Shown: positions 1 to 9,000 of the stretch, in pieces
Numbering within the stretch: position 1 is the first letter of the stretch
How the letters are laid out: each line of letters begins with the position of its first letter
Source of the DNA: Bacteroidaceae bacterium
Lineage (GTDB): Bacteria > Bacteroidota > Bacteroidia > Bacteroidales > Bacteroidaceae
Assembly: GCA_017617235.1 (NCBI GenBank)
Contig: JAFZWQ010000016.1
Location: 1 to 57,080 of the forward strand
Direction of reading: 5' to 3'
Length of the DNA stretch: 57,080 bases
Notes under the pieces: model-generated
Database searches by the model: none
Seen by the model: the letters and a program-made list of their open reading frames with translations, nothing else
What the model was told of the DNA's origin: nothing
Position numbers and translations under genes: made by a program

Positions 1-319
1 GCCTCCTCTTGCCAATCTCCAACAGCAACTGCAGCAGGTCGCGGAAATCTGTGATACCCTCCGGTACAAATTCGTCCAGTTTCTCGCGAACCTCCTCGCA
101 GAACGTCTTCACCAGCGTGGCTTCCGCCTTGCGACCCACGAAGAAATAAAGGCCAGGAGCCTCCTCCTTGGTTTCCTCCATCAGTCGGTACACCAGACTT
201 GTCTTGCCCACACGCCTTCTGCCCGTCAGCACCACAAATCTGCTGTAATCTTCATACGCTTGCCGCTGCATTTCTCGCAGTCTTTGCATCTCCAGTTCCC
301 TGTCGTAAAACTTTTTCAT
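1..319 (-). CDS. ATP-binding protein, archaeal-ATPase-like (3' part outside window)
   Basis: Only the first 106 codons are inside the window. The protein starts MKKFYDRE and has a P-loop GRRRVGKTS at about residues 32-40, followed by a helical region (VKTFCEEVREKLDEF). This N-terminus is typical of the large AAA/STAND-like ATPase family of Bacteroidota and archaea (Pfam archaeal ATPase, often with a C-terminal nuclease-like DUF234 domain that cannot be seen here). The start at 319 is supported by GGAGAT just upstream and by a well-formed promoter at 369-400. It lies downstream of the TIR/RyR unit on the same strand, but its own promoter and a gap of 500 bases argue that it is a separate transcript. 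Substrate and role are unknown; the family is plain ATPase by sequence, and a defence link would be inference from location only. Confidence 0.75.
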   Translation of the reverse strand, partial: MKKFYDRELEMQRLREMQRQAYEDYSRFVVLTGRRRVGKTSLVYRLMEETKEEAPGLYFFVGRKAEATLVKTFCEEVREKLDEFVPEGITDFRDLLQLLLEIGKRR

Positions 320-337
320 ATCTCCATTCTTTTATAA

Positions 338-352
338 CTGTAAATTTTACAG
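338..352. promoter_or_regulatory. Perfect inverted repeat in the ATPase 5' leader
   Basis: CTGTAAATTTTACAG is a 15-base inverted repeat with 7-base arms around one central base. It lies between the -7 element (369-376) and the start codon (319) of the ATPase gene, a position that suits an operator for a dimeric repressor. The binding protein is unknown. Confidence 0.4.
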
Positions 353-368
353 CCGTTAAATTTCGATA

Positions 369-400
369 CAAAGATATGACATTAATTTTAATCCACCAAA
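369..400 (-). promoter_or_regulatory. Bacteroidota-type promoter for the ATPase gene
   Basis: On the minus strand TTTG (400-397) is followed after exactly 20 bases by TATCTTTG (376-369), matching the Bacteroidota housekeeping consensus TTTG / TAnnTTTG. It sits 50 bases upstream of the start codon at 319. Confidence 0.7.
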
Positions 401-818
401 TTATTTCTTCTCCATCGTATTATCAAATATTTTCTCGGCAGCTATATCCCCTGCATGAACATACTTAATCCCATGAATGTCAAGCCAGCATATAAGCCAG
501 AAAACATCAGATTATCTTCCTTCGGACAAGGCTTTATATGCTGCATATTATTGCTTTGAAAATGTATTTCGCTGAACAGAATCTTTATATTTTCTTTCAA
601 ATTTGGCTGGTTCTCTTTGAGAAGAAGCCCGTGTCGAGCTATTTAACCGAATCTATAATTCTAAATTAAAACCAGAGAATGATTGTCAGAAATGACTATT
701 CTAAATTTCCATGAACACTAGTGATTCTTTACACAACTACTTTCTATTCAATTATAATAAGATGTTGTTTTCTGACTCATTATTCCAGAAAAGATTTTTA
801 GGGGTCATAATGTGTTTA
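401..818. other. AT-rich spacer with no convincing gene
   Basis: The stretch between the ATPase promoter and the end of the TIR-WD40 gene has no long open frame on the minus strand. The only candidate is a 21-residue hydrophobic micro-ORF at 507-442 (minus, MFSGLYAGL...) preceded by AAGGAAGA; it is too short to call. No terminator hairpin was recognised after the TIR-WD40 stop. Confidence 0.4.
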
Positions 819-3506
819 TCAATCTATATAAAAACGCTTTCTTTCTTCACTCGTCAGTTGACGCGACTTCAATTGTTCCCTTGTATTAGAAATCAGTTCA
901 CCCAACAATGGGAAGTCCCACCAATATATAGCGCCTCCTTTCTCCGTAGAAATGACATATCGACCATCTTGCGAAAAAAATGCAGATTTAGGTTCGGACA
1001 GAACTCCGTCAAATGTAACAATCGTATCCCCATTATGCGTGTCAATAATGATAAGAGGGGTATTTATATCTGCTATTGTTGCCACGAGGTAATTCCCATC
1101 ACAACTACAGGTAATTGAATTTACGATGTCTCTTACTTCCTTTTTCCATTTAATTTGACCATCTTTTACATCCCAACAAATTATCTGTTTATCTTCTCCT
1201 CCAGAAATTAATAGTGAATTATCATTGCAAAAGACAACTGTTGTGATGACGTTTGTATGCCCTTCTAATGATTGTGCCATTTCCCCTGTTTGCACATCCC
1301 AGACTTGCACTTCTCTATCTAATAATCCGACAGCGAGATATTTTCCATCAGGGCTAAACGCAATAGAAAAAACATGATTGGTTGAAGATTTAATATCTCT
1401 AATAACACCCCATTTAACCGCATCCCATATAACTACACTTCCATTAGACAAAGATGCAGCGAGCTTGGTATTATCCGGACTATACACTGCACAAGTAAAT
1501 GCATATTTACCTTCGACCACCGACTCCGACTTCAACTGATATAAATGTTTATACGATTTTGCATCCCATATAGACACCGTTCCATCAGCAGACGCTGAAG
1601 CCATTTGCCGTCCGTCCACACTATATGCAATAGATGTAATAATGTCCTCATGCGCCTTAATTCTTTTCTCACAACTCCCAGAAGAAATATCCCATATCGC
1701 CATTTCTGCTTTTTCGTATCTAGAACCAATACTAGTTACTAATTGAGTTCTATCCGAATTGAGTGCGGCAGAAACCAAAGGCGATTCGTCTATTGCAATC
1801 ATTTTAATACAGGATGGCAATGTCTCCGCTACAACAATAGTATTATCCAATGCTTCCATCGCAATGTAATTGCCAAAAGTATCAAAATGCGCGTTTTTAA
1901 TTATTACGTCTGATATAACATCACCATTAATACATTTTTTCTTCGCGATATCCCAGATATATATCAAGCCATTGTCATGTACGGTAATAAGTCTACTTCC
2001 ATTATCGTGGAATGCTATTGATACTATTCCGCCTGAAGTCTCGCCTGTTTCCTCGTTTACATTAGATTCCCACTCTATTGTTTGAACTTGTTTAAGACTC
2101 GGTAGCTCCAATATTATAATATTACTTTTGATCGGTGTAGAGACAAAAAATGCCATATATCGGCTATCTGCACTAAATATAGCCTGAGTTTTATCCACAT
2201 ATTCTTCGGCATTTTTGTCCACATTGTTCTTTACATGCGCATCATTCTCTAAATCCCAAAGGATAAAACCCTTATCTGTCGCAGTTAACCTAAACCGACC
2301 ATCGGGACTATCTGTAATTCTATAAATTGGATCATCTAATTGAATTGTAGAAGAAGTGCCATTTTCAAAGTCCAAAACGCACATTTCACCCTCAAGAGTA
2401 GAAATGACCAATTGTCTGCCATTTGGAGTATATTCTATGGAACTAACCGATTGTATATGCGCATCATGAAATAATTCATTTGCTTCATATATCCATGTTT
2501 GCTTACCAGAGACGACATCCCACGATGCGATAGTCTCATCAGCAAAAAATACCACCACGTTGCCGTCATCAGGTGAGAATGTAATACATCTCCCAAATGG
2601 ATGCCGACAAGCAATTTGATTAACAACCCTCCCTGTTCTCACATCCCAAATCCATATTGTGAAGTCATTAGCCACGGACGCCACTAGTTTCCCGTCTGAA
2701 CTAAACGCTACATCCTCTATGCTAAGTTTGTGTCCTCGCAGCATTACTTTATGTTTGAATGACGCTTGACGCAAAGCACGTTCAGCCTCAACCACATAAG
2801 GACGATCCGGATCGCTAAGTTCTTTTGGCAACACCTCCAAAGACAATAATTGTGCTAAAACGGAGTCCTCATTTATGCCACATGCCTTTTCGGCAACAAA
2901 ACGAGATTGCATTCGTTGGAATCGCTCTATTTCTTCTCGTTTCTTTCGTTCTTCTTCTGCTTTATCATGTTCGTATCTATTCCATAGTTCATTAAAAGAA
3001 ACGTTCGGTAATAGCCCAGCAATAACCTTGATAAATGCCTTATCTCGGCCACTCTCCTGAACATTTCCACCTATGCGTTCTTCTATACCCTGCAATTGGT
3101 GCAACTGGCTTGGGAAGCATTCTTTTTCTTCATTTTGCGCATATGGAGTACCTTCTACAATAAACGGGAAAATTTGGTTAACATTATTTATTCCCTTATT
3201 CTTACCGATTTCTATAAAGTCTGAAATTTCTTTATTAACCCATACCGATTTTGCAGAGTTTGGGGAACAAATTACAATTAAGTTGGCCGAGTTTTCTAAA
3301 GCTTCATGTATCTGCTGAGGAAGATTTCCTGCTTTAAGTTCATCTACATCTCTGAAAACGGGTTTAAAACCTTTAGGGAGGTCCTCACGACCATTTAAAG
3401 TAGAAGGTAAATGGTAATACTCCATTTCGTGCTGAAACCATATAGCCCATTCTTCATCTTCTCTCTTATAACTGATGAAAGCAAAGTATTTGTTTTTTGT
3501 TCCCAT
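819..3506 (-). CDS. TIR-WD40 protein, last gene of the TIR/RyR/MscS unit
   Basis: 895 residues. An N-terminal TIR domain (about 6-150) begins YFAFISYKRED and contains SVWVNKEISDF, in which Glu93 aligns with the catalytic glutamate of NAD-cleaving TIRs (SARM1 has WVHKEI). A charged helical linker (about 180-200, EEERKKREEIERFQRM) leads to a long C-terminal WD40 region (about 250-875) with at least ten visible W-D blade ends (IWIWDVRTG, MAIWDISSG, VQVWDVQTG, IICWDVKDG), enough for two beta-propellers. The start lies 12 bases after the RyR gene stop, so it belongs to the same transcript. Known: prokaryotic TIRs hydrolyse NAD or make cyclic ADP-ribose isomers, and fused propellers usually sense or scaffold. 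Inferred: sensor-effector of an immune-type unit. There is no transmembrane segment, so it should be cytosolic. Confidence 0.9.
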   Translation of the reverse strand: MGTKNKYFAFISYKREDEEWAIWFQHEMEYYHLPSTLNGREDLPKGFKPVFRDVDELKAGNLPQQIHEALENSANLIVICSPNSAKSVWVNKEISDFIEIGKNKGINNVNQIFPFIVEGTPYAQNEEKECFPSQLHQLQGIEERIGGNVQESGRDKAFIKVIAGLLPNVSFNELWNRYEHDKAEEERKKREEIERFQRMQSRFVAEKACGINEDSVLAQLLSLEVLPKELSDPDRPYVVEAERALRQASFKHKVMLRGHKLSIEDVAFSSDGKLVASVANDFTIWIWDVRTGRVVNQIACRHPFGRCITFSPDDGNVVVFFADETIASWDVVSGKQTWIYEANELFHDAHIQSVSSIEYTPNGRQLVISTLEGEMCVLDFENGTSSTIQLDDPIYRITDSPDGRFRLTATDKGFILWDLENDAHVKNNVDKNAEEYVDKTQAIFSADSRYMAFFVSTPIKSNIIILELPSLKQVQTIEWESNVNEETGETSGGIVSIAFHDNGSRLITVHDNGLIYIWDIAKKKCINGDVISDVIIKNAHFDTFGNYIAMEALDNTIVVAETLPSCIKMIAIDESPLVSAALNSDRTQLVTSIGSRYEKAEMAIWDISSGSCEKRIKAHEDIITSIAYSVDGRQMASASADGTVSIWDAKSYKHLYQLKSESVVEGKYAFTCAVYSPDNTKLAASLSNGSVVIWDAVKWGVIRDIKSSTNHVFSIAFSPDGKYLAVGLLDREVQVWDVQTGEMAQSLEGHTNVITTVVFCNDNSLLISGGEDKQIICWDVKDGQIKWKKEVRDIVNSITCSCDGNYLVATIADINTPLIIIDTHNGDTIVTFDGVLSEPKSAFFSQDGRYVISTEKGGAIYWWDFPLLGELISNTREQLKSRQLTSEERKRFYID

Positions 3507-3518
3507 ATTACATTTCCA

Positions 3519-3815
3519 TTAATGATCTTTTATGATACAAAAACCTAATTTTATAATCAATTTAATGGTATTAATACATGTATTGCGATCATAATCTTTT
3601 TCCTCCTCGCTCAAATCCTCATAGGGCTTGATACTTGGATGTGTCTTTAATTTGTCATTTCTTTCTTCTCCCAACATCCATCCTTGCAGAACGCGATTAT
3701 AAGCCCACACCTCATGAATATTTTTCGCTAACTTTTCCGTCAGCGACTTCAATTCTTGTGATAAGGCAATATCTGAAACATCGATAGGATGTGGAATATA
3801 GTCGTTTGTTTTCAT
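3519..3815 (-). CDS. Stand-alone RyR-domain protein
   Basis: 98 residues made up almost entirely of one RyR domain (Pfam RyR, first seen in ryanodine receptors). Signature segments are YIPHPIDVSDIALSQEL at the start, LAKNIHEVWAYNRVLQGW in the middle, and THPSIKPYEDLSEEEKDYDRN near the end, all in the family order. The start ATG overlaps the stop of the preceding gene (ATGA, 3812-3815), so translation is coupled. Bacterial RyR domains occur alone, or fused to TrkA-N/Rossmann or channel parts, and are thought to bind a small ligand; the ligand is not established. Next to two TIR enzymes and a channel, a role as messenger sensor is a reasonable inference. Cytosolic, no signal peptide. Confidence 0.9.
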   Translation of the reverse strand: MKTNDYIPHPIDVSDIALSQELKSLTEKLAKNIHEVWAYNRVLQGWMLGEERNDKLKTHPSIKPYEDLSEEEKDYDRNTCINTIKLIIKLGFCIIKDH

Positions 3816-4939
3816 GCTCTTTCATTTTTAATAATTGTAGGGATACTAAGCATCAAAAAACTATCATACTTTAAATTATCTGGATCAATTCTAAGCAAGT
3901 CGGACAAGGAACAAATATCAATATGTGCTGGATCTTTTACTTTGCTCTTAAGTTGCTTACGATATTGTGTTTTTTCTTCTCCAAATAGACAATCATCCGT
4001 AAGACGCTCTTGCTCATTAAGTGGACGATAACCCATAATTAGTTTTTCTGAGACCCACCGGGCATGTTCGCTCATACATAATGCACTATTAAACGTCTTC
4101 CAATTGTCAATCTTCGTATTGCTTTTACTATAATATTGTTCAATAGCTTTGTACCGAGTTTCAAAACAATCTGAGCAGAAAATATTAGAAAGGCTTTCTT
4201 TGATAACATTAGTATTATATTTCACTTCCTTTGGTATTAATGGTGTTATTCCCCTTCTTATTTCTCTGTACTGGAAAATATTCAACGCTAATGAATAGCG
4301 TTCCACATCATGAATATCTTCATATGGCAGATTGTCAATTTCAGATCCAACATAATACAATCTTTGTGTCCATATAGCCCGGCGAGTATCTATAGAAAAT
4401 ATCTGTTGTGAATCATGAGAATCACAAAATGCCTTGACTTCATCCGGAGTAATCAAATATTCAAAATCGCCACTTATGCTCGGACAAGTTTTGACGATCT
4501 CTATTTCGATGTCAATATATGAATCTTTATTCCTCGGCTCTTTGTCCTCAATAGTGAGACTACAATATTTAGGCAGATTGCAGAGATATTCCTCTTTTTG
4601 AATTATATCCAAAATATTCGGATTGTTGGAGATGATCGTGATGCTTGTTCGTTTGCGACCTTTTATATCAGGAAAATTCTCATTATAATTTAAAAAATGG
4701 GCATACAAAGCTAATTGACGAACTACAGAAAGCATTAAGCCACATTCATTATCCACCATAACGATCGGGTGAAAATGATGCACATCACCGGGAAGGAAAG
4801 CAATATGGCTGAACTTGTTTAGCACGAATGCTCGTGCTTTGTACCAATTGGCAACAATCTCCGAGTCGAACGCTTCCCCATTCTTTCGCTTTAAATACTC
4901 AAATGGTTGTTCTAAATATTTTGCAGAATGATTTTTCAT
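3812..4939 (-). CDS. Protein with divergent RyR-like C-terminus and possible degenerate Rossmann core
   Basis: 375 residues. The C-terminal third contains SEHARWVSEKLIMGYRPL, then DPAHIDICSLSDLL and LKYDSFLMLSIPTI. This follows the RyR pattern of a W-containing helix, a gap, H-x-x-x-C/P-Y-x-x-L, then Y-D and a final hydrophobic helix, so I read it as a divergent RyR domain. The N-terminal two thirds (HFHPIVMVDNECGLMLSVV, TSITIISNN) alternates predicted strands and helices and may be a worn TrkA-N-type Rossmann domain, known in other bacterial RyR proteins, but no clear GxGxxG is seen. The stop overlaps the RyR gene start and its start overlaps the MscS stop, both by 4 bases. Function unknown; inferred partner of the 98-residue RyR protein. 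Confidence 0.65.
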   Translation of the reverse strand: MKNHSAKYLEQPFEYLKRKNGEAFDSEIVANWYKARAFVLNKFSHIAFLPGDVHHFHPIVMVDNECGLMLSVVRQLALYAHFLNYNENFPDIKGRKRTSITIISNNPNILDIIQKEEYLCNLPKYCSLTIEDKEPRNKDSYIDIEIEIVKTCPSISGDFEYLITPDEVKAFCDSHDSQQIFSIDTRRAIWTQRLYYVGSEIDNLPYEDIHDVERYSLALNIFQYREIRRGITPLIPKEVKYNTNVIKESLSNIFCSDCFETRYKAIEQYYSKSNTKIDNWKTFNSALCMSEHARWVSEKLIMGYRPLNEQERLTDDCLFGEEKTQYRKQLKSKVKDPAHIDICSLSDLLRIDPDNLKYDSFLMLSIPTIIKNERA

Positions 4940-6012
4940 ACAGATCCCTCCTTCTTTTCTTCACTTGTCTCCCTAACTTCAGAACGGCTCTGGAAGAGTT
5001 GCAAGCCGAACCAATCAAGTGAAGTTATGATATGTTCTATGATTTGCGACTGAGACCACTCAAACTCAGGAAGATCATACTTCTTTAAATAGATGTATAT
5101 TTGTAGCGGGGTGCCATGCTCATCCGGATCCATCCAACGCGCTAGCACCCACGGCTTGTGAGATACATCCGGGTGGCTCATTAACCAATGATAAATATAG
5201 AGACGAAATAGTTGAATATTGAGAACACCTTCACGTACTTCATTATCTTGTAAATAATGAGGCCCATCTCCAAGAACTAATCTCTTTCGAATATCTTCAG
5301 CATCTTTCAAAGATATAGGATGAATGAACTTATTGTTGATAGAAAAAGTTTTTATCATTTGACGACCATATGTTTTTCCTTCCGCCATTCTTTGAACATT
5401 AATAAAATGATCGGTAAGAAGAACGGAAGTAGGTAAGGATGATGTAGTTGTATCCCAATTATAAATGGTTACAGTTGTTAATGTTACTCGGCGGATTTCT
5501 CCATCAACGTTGTATTTTGGCACCTGTATCCAATCTCCAATTTTAAGAAGATGATTGATGCGAAGATGCACAAAAGCAGTTATTCCTTTGAGAGTGTCCT
5601 TGTATATCCACCCCAACATGGATCCTATAATAAGAAGGGCAAGATAGTAAGATTTATTCTGGTTAATATCGAAAATAAGTAAGAAACCAATAATCCACAA
5701 GCCGATAGCAAAAAGAATAGTTATTTGGCATCGTGTGAGAGCTTCCTCTTTTTTGAGAAGGCTATAAACGTCGGTTAAAGTAATGCATGTTGAAATAATA
5801 AATATCGTTAGAACCGTAATACATCCTAAATAATATAACTCCGTTGGAGTATCAATTAATTTCCAATATGCTTGGAGCATCAGAAGAATACCAAAACCAA
5901 TAACTATGAGCCATCCTGTCTTCGCTAATGCTGATGGTTTAATAAAAGCCCCTAGAATTTGGCAAAATGAATTTGGGGACGATAATAATCGATTGCTTAT
6001 TCTACTGCACAT
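4936..6012 (-). CDS. MscS-family channel, YbdG-like
   Basis: 358 residues. Four hydrophobic segments lie at about 32-50, 62-80, 96-113 and 122-136 (the last, YYLALLIIGSMLGWIY, runs into the pore-lining part), followed by the MscS beta domain: LLKIGDWIQVPKYNVDGEI, then TLTTVTIYNWDTTTSSLPT. The DGE...NWD...P layout is closest to the YbdG/MscM branch rather than small MscS. The cytoplasmic C-terminal alpha/beta domain is present and the tail is charged. The start overlaps the TIR-Sel1 gene by 11 bases and the end overlaps the next gene by 4. Known: the family releases ions and solutes across the inner membrane. Inferred: in this unit the pore is the likely effector, opened by a signal instead of, or in addition to, tension. 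Confidence 0.9.
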   Translation of the reverse strand: MCSRISNRLLSSPNSFCQILGAFIKPSALAKTGWLIVIGFGILLMLQAYWKLIDTPTELYYLGCITVLTIFIISTCITLTDVYSLLKKEEALTRCQITILFAIGLWIIGFLLIFDINQNKSYYLALLIIGSMLGWIYKDTLKGITAFVHLRINHLLKIGDWIQVPKYNVDGEIRRVTLTTVTIYNWDTTTSSLPTSVLLTDHFINVQRMAEGKTYGRQMIKTFSINNKFIHPISLKDAEDIRKRLVLGDGPHYLQDNEVREGVLNIQLFRLYIYHWLMSHPDVSHKPWVLARWMDPDEHGTPLQIYIYLKKYDLPEFEWSQSQIIEHIITSLDWFGLQLFQSRSEVRETSEEKKEGSV

Positions 6013-9000
6013 ATTTATTACTAATAAAAAGATAATCTTTTAAGGTTGCAGAAAAATCAAACATTGAGCTCTTCAAATCTTTTGTCGAGTCCGAAATATC
6101 CTCTTCTGTTGCTCTTGGAATATCATGTAAAACATTATTTTCTGACATTTCATCTATCACTGCATTTATCGTATCAACTATATAACTACAAGTCCCGTGC
6201 TCTAATTGTATATCAAACTTCAGCAACTCATTTCGAGCATCAATGAATTCGCAATATCTACAAAGCAGGTTCCGAACATCTTGGTCTGCAAATGATTTCG
6301 CTATCTCCGAAAGTTGTTTTACGTTGTCTAAATTCGCCACAACTTCTTGCCATCTCTTCCCATATGCAAAACGAGAAGCGATTAACATCTTCAGGGATTT
6401 TAGACCATAATACAAGGTTTCGTCTATTGAATAGCATACACAAGGAGATTGAATATTAAGAGTTTCGTCTATACTCTGCGCACAAGCTCTTATTTTTAAA
6501 TTCTCATAAGAATCTAACAAGCCTGTGTATGCTGAGAAAAATAATTTGATTTTGGTAGAATTACAGCCCTTTGGAAAAATTGCTTCTGACAAATAATTAT
6601 TTATCTCCCTAATGCTACCCTCCGGGTCATTTTCGTTAATCTCTAACAAATCAGGAAATGAGTTATCAATGACACCAGAAAATATTCTAAAATCTCTTTC
6701 ATTCGAGAAATCCCCAGCCAATATTTTTTCATTGCTGTAATCAGGCCAGATTTCTTGCACGAACTTTTTGAAATATGGGATTTTTGTTATAAATGATATG
6801 TCATTCTCTATGTCTACTATTTCCCTGATGTTCTGTATTATGGAGCTTTCTTTAGGGAATGGTTCTAAAGATAATTTTCTTCCTAAGAGATAGGCATAAA
6901 ATGGTACATATATTATTCCGATAGTAGTATCCGAATGATATTCTTCCAGGAAAGAATCCACTTGTTCATCTATCCAATCCTTCACATTTTCTTTTAAAAT
7001 TTCAATAGCATCTTTGAAGGATTTAAAGCAATCGAAAAATAGAACTACATCTTCCCAAACTAAGATTCTTAACGATCGATAAAGCCAATCAACATAAACT
7101 ACGGATGGCATATTTTTATGCAGGAAACATTCGATAACTCGTTTAGTCTCTTTTCCTGCATATAATTTACCATTAACTATTTTCTCAGACATTGCATACA
7201 TTTTTTGTGGCGATTCGTTTTTGAAATAATCAAATGCATAAATAATTGCATCCCTCTGCCCTTTTTCTGCTGCAGATTCCACAAAATCAATGCCTCTAAA
7301 TGGATTAAAAATATCTCCTTCACCCTCTAATAACAACCGACCATATATAAAAAGACTATCGCAATCTCCGCTATTAGCCCCCATGCGTAAAACTTCATAT
7401 GCATCAGGAATATTCTTTAACGTATCATAAGTGATTTTTTCTTCACCCTTTCCATTCTCAATTAATAATAGTTTGAGCAAGTATTTAACAGATTCCACAT
7501 CTTGCAATCTTACCGACAGCTCCAAGTCGCGTTTTAAATCCGTTAAATTATAGTTATTAGGGTGATAATTATAAACAAGATACAACTTTGCGAGACCTTC
7601 ATATCCGGTTCCAAACTTATTGATGCTCTGAGAATAATAATCCCAGGCCTTCATAAAATCTTTACGGTCTTCGCTCAAACGGGCAAGTACTTTGAACGAT
7701 ATAGAATCATTTTTCAAATAGCCCTTTAACGCGTATCTTTCTGCTTCTTCAGCTTTTTCACTCAGCAAAAATAAAACTGCGAGTTTGCCCCATGCCTTAT
7801 TTTCTTCACGTTTTGCTGCTTCATTATACCAAACTTCGGCTTGCTTTAGATTTTGTTCACAATAATAAAAGTAGTCCCCCATCACAGTATAGCCTCCTTT
7901 TATCTGCCTGTCAACCATTTTTGAGGCTATCTCTTGCGCCTTTTCGTATGTTCCTTCTTTAGCATATTTCTCGAACAAAAGGCTAAAGCAAGAATCTATC
8001 CCCATTTCAACCCCCTTTTTAAAATACTCTTCGGCCGCAATACTATTCTTTTCAATATCGTTGCCACCATATAAGTACAATTGTCCGAGATAACGACAAG
8101 CAAGACCATTTCCCTTTGCCAATGCAATTTCGTAATACCTTTTCGCAAGGACGTCACTCTGAGGCACCCCAATCCCCCATCCGTAACATATTCCCAATTG
8201 GAGATACGCCTCTGAAGAATCGTATTTTCTCATTGCATTCTTGAGATATTCAATAGCTTTCTCTTTTTCTGTACCCATTGAATAATACTTAAAATGCATA
8301 AGTAGCTCTGCATACCCTTCTCCCTCATCTGCTATCTTATTGACATCCTCCCAAATATTATCATCTAAAAATCGTGAGTTCTTGCAATTCCGTCTGGCGA
8401 TTTCAATTAATTTGTCTGCGGCAGCCTTATTTCCATTTTGCGCAGAACAAAGAAAGGCAAGAAAGGCCGCCTTATCATCACCTGAATCCAGAAGTGCTAT
8501 TCCATTGTCGTAATCAAAATCAAATTCATTACTTTGATCTATTTTGGCCAATGGCTTTTGGATTTCAACGCTAGTGACGACACGTCCAAGCAATTGCTGT
8601 ACATTCTTAAGCAATAAAGGGAATTTCTCTTCTGGATGCGGGTATGCAGTCACAATATGTAGGTCATCCAGACGCATACGCAAGCCATTACTTATAGAAA
8701 GTTCAGAGATTGCAAAAGGAATAATTCTCTTATTCTGTTTTTCCGCATAATTAACCTCATGCTTTACCCACTTTGCTTGCAAAGCAGCATCATTCAGCAC
8801 AACCACCACACAACGAGAGTGTTCTATGGCATACACAATCTCATCATCGTAATCTTTACCGGCACCCGTATTATCTAAATTACGCGGGGCATACCAGCAC
8901 TTGATGCCGTTTTCTTTTTCAAACCAATTCGCCAATTTCTCAACGAAAGGAAGCGAAGATTCTCTATTGTGACTTATAAAAACATCAAATAAATTAGTCT

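Noticed and set aside
442-507. 21-residue hydrophobic micro-ORF (minus)
   Set aside because: Has a fair ribosome site but is too short and without any comparison to support it.
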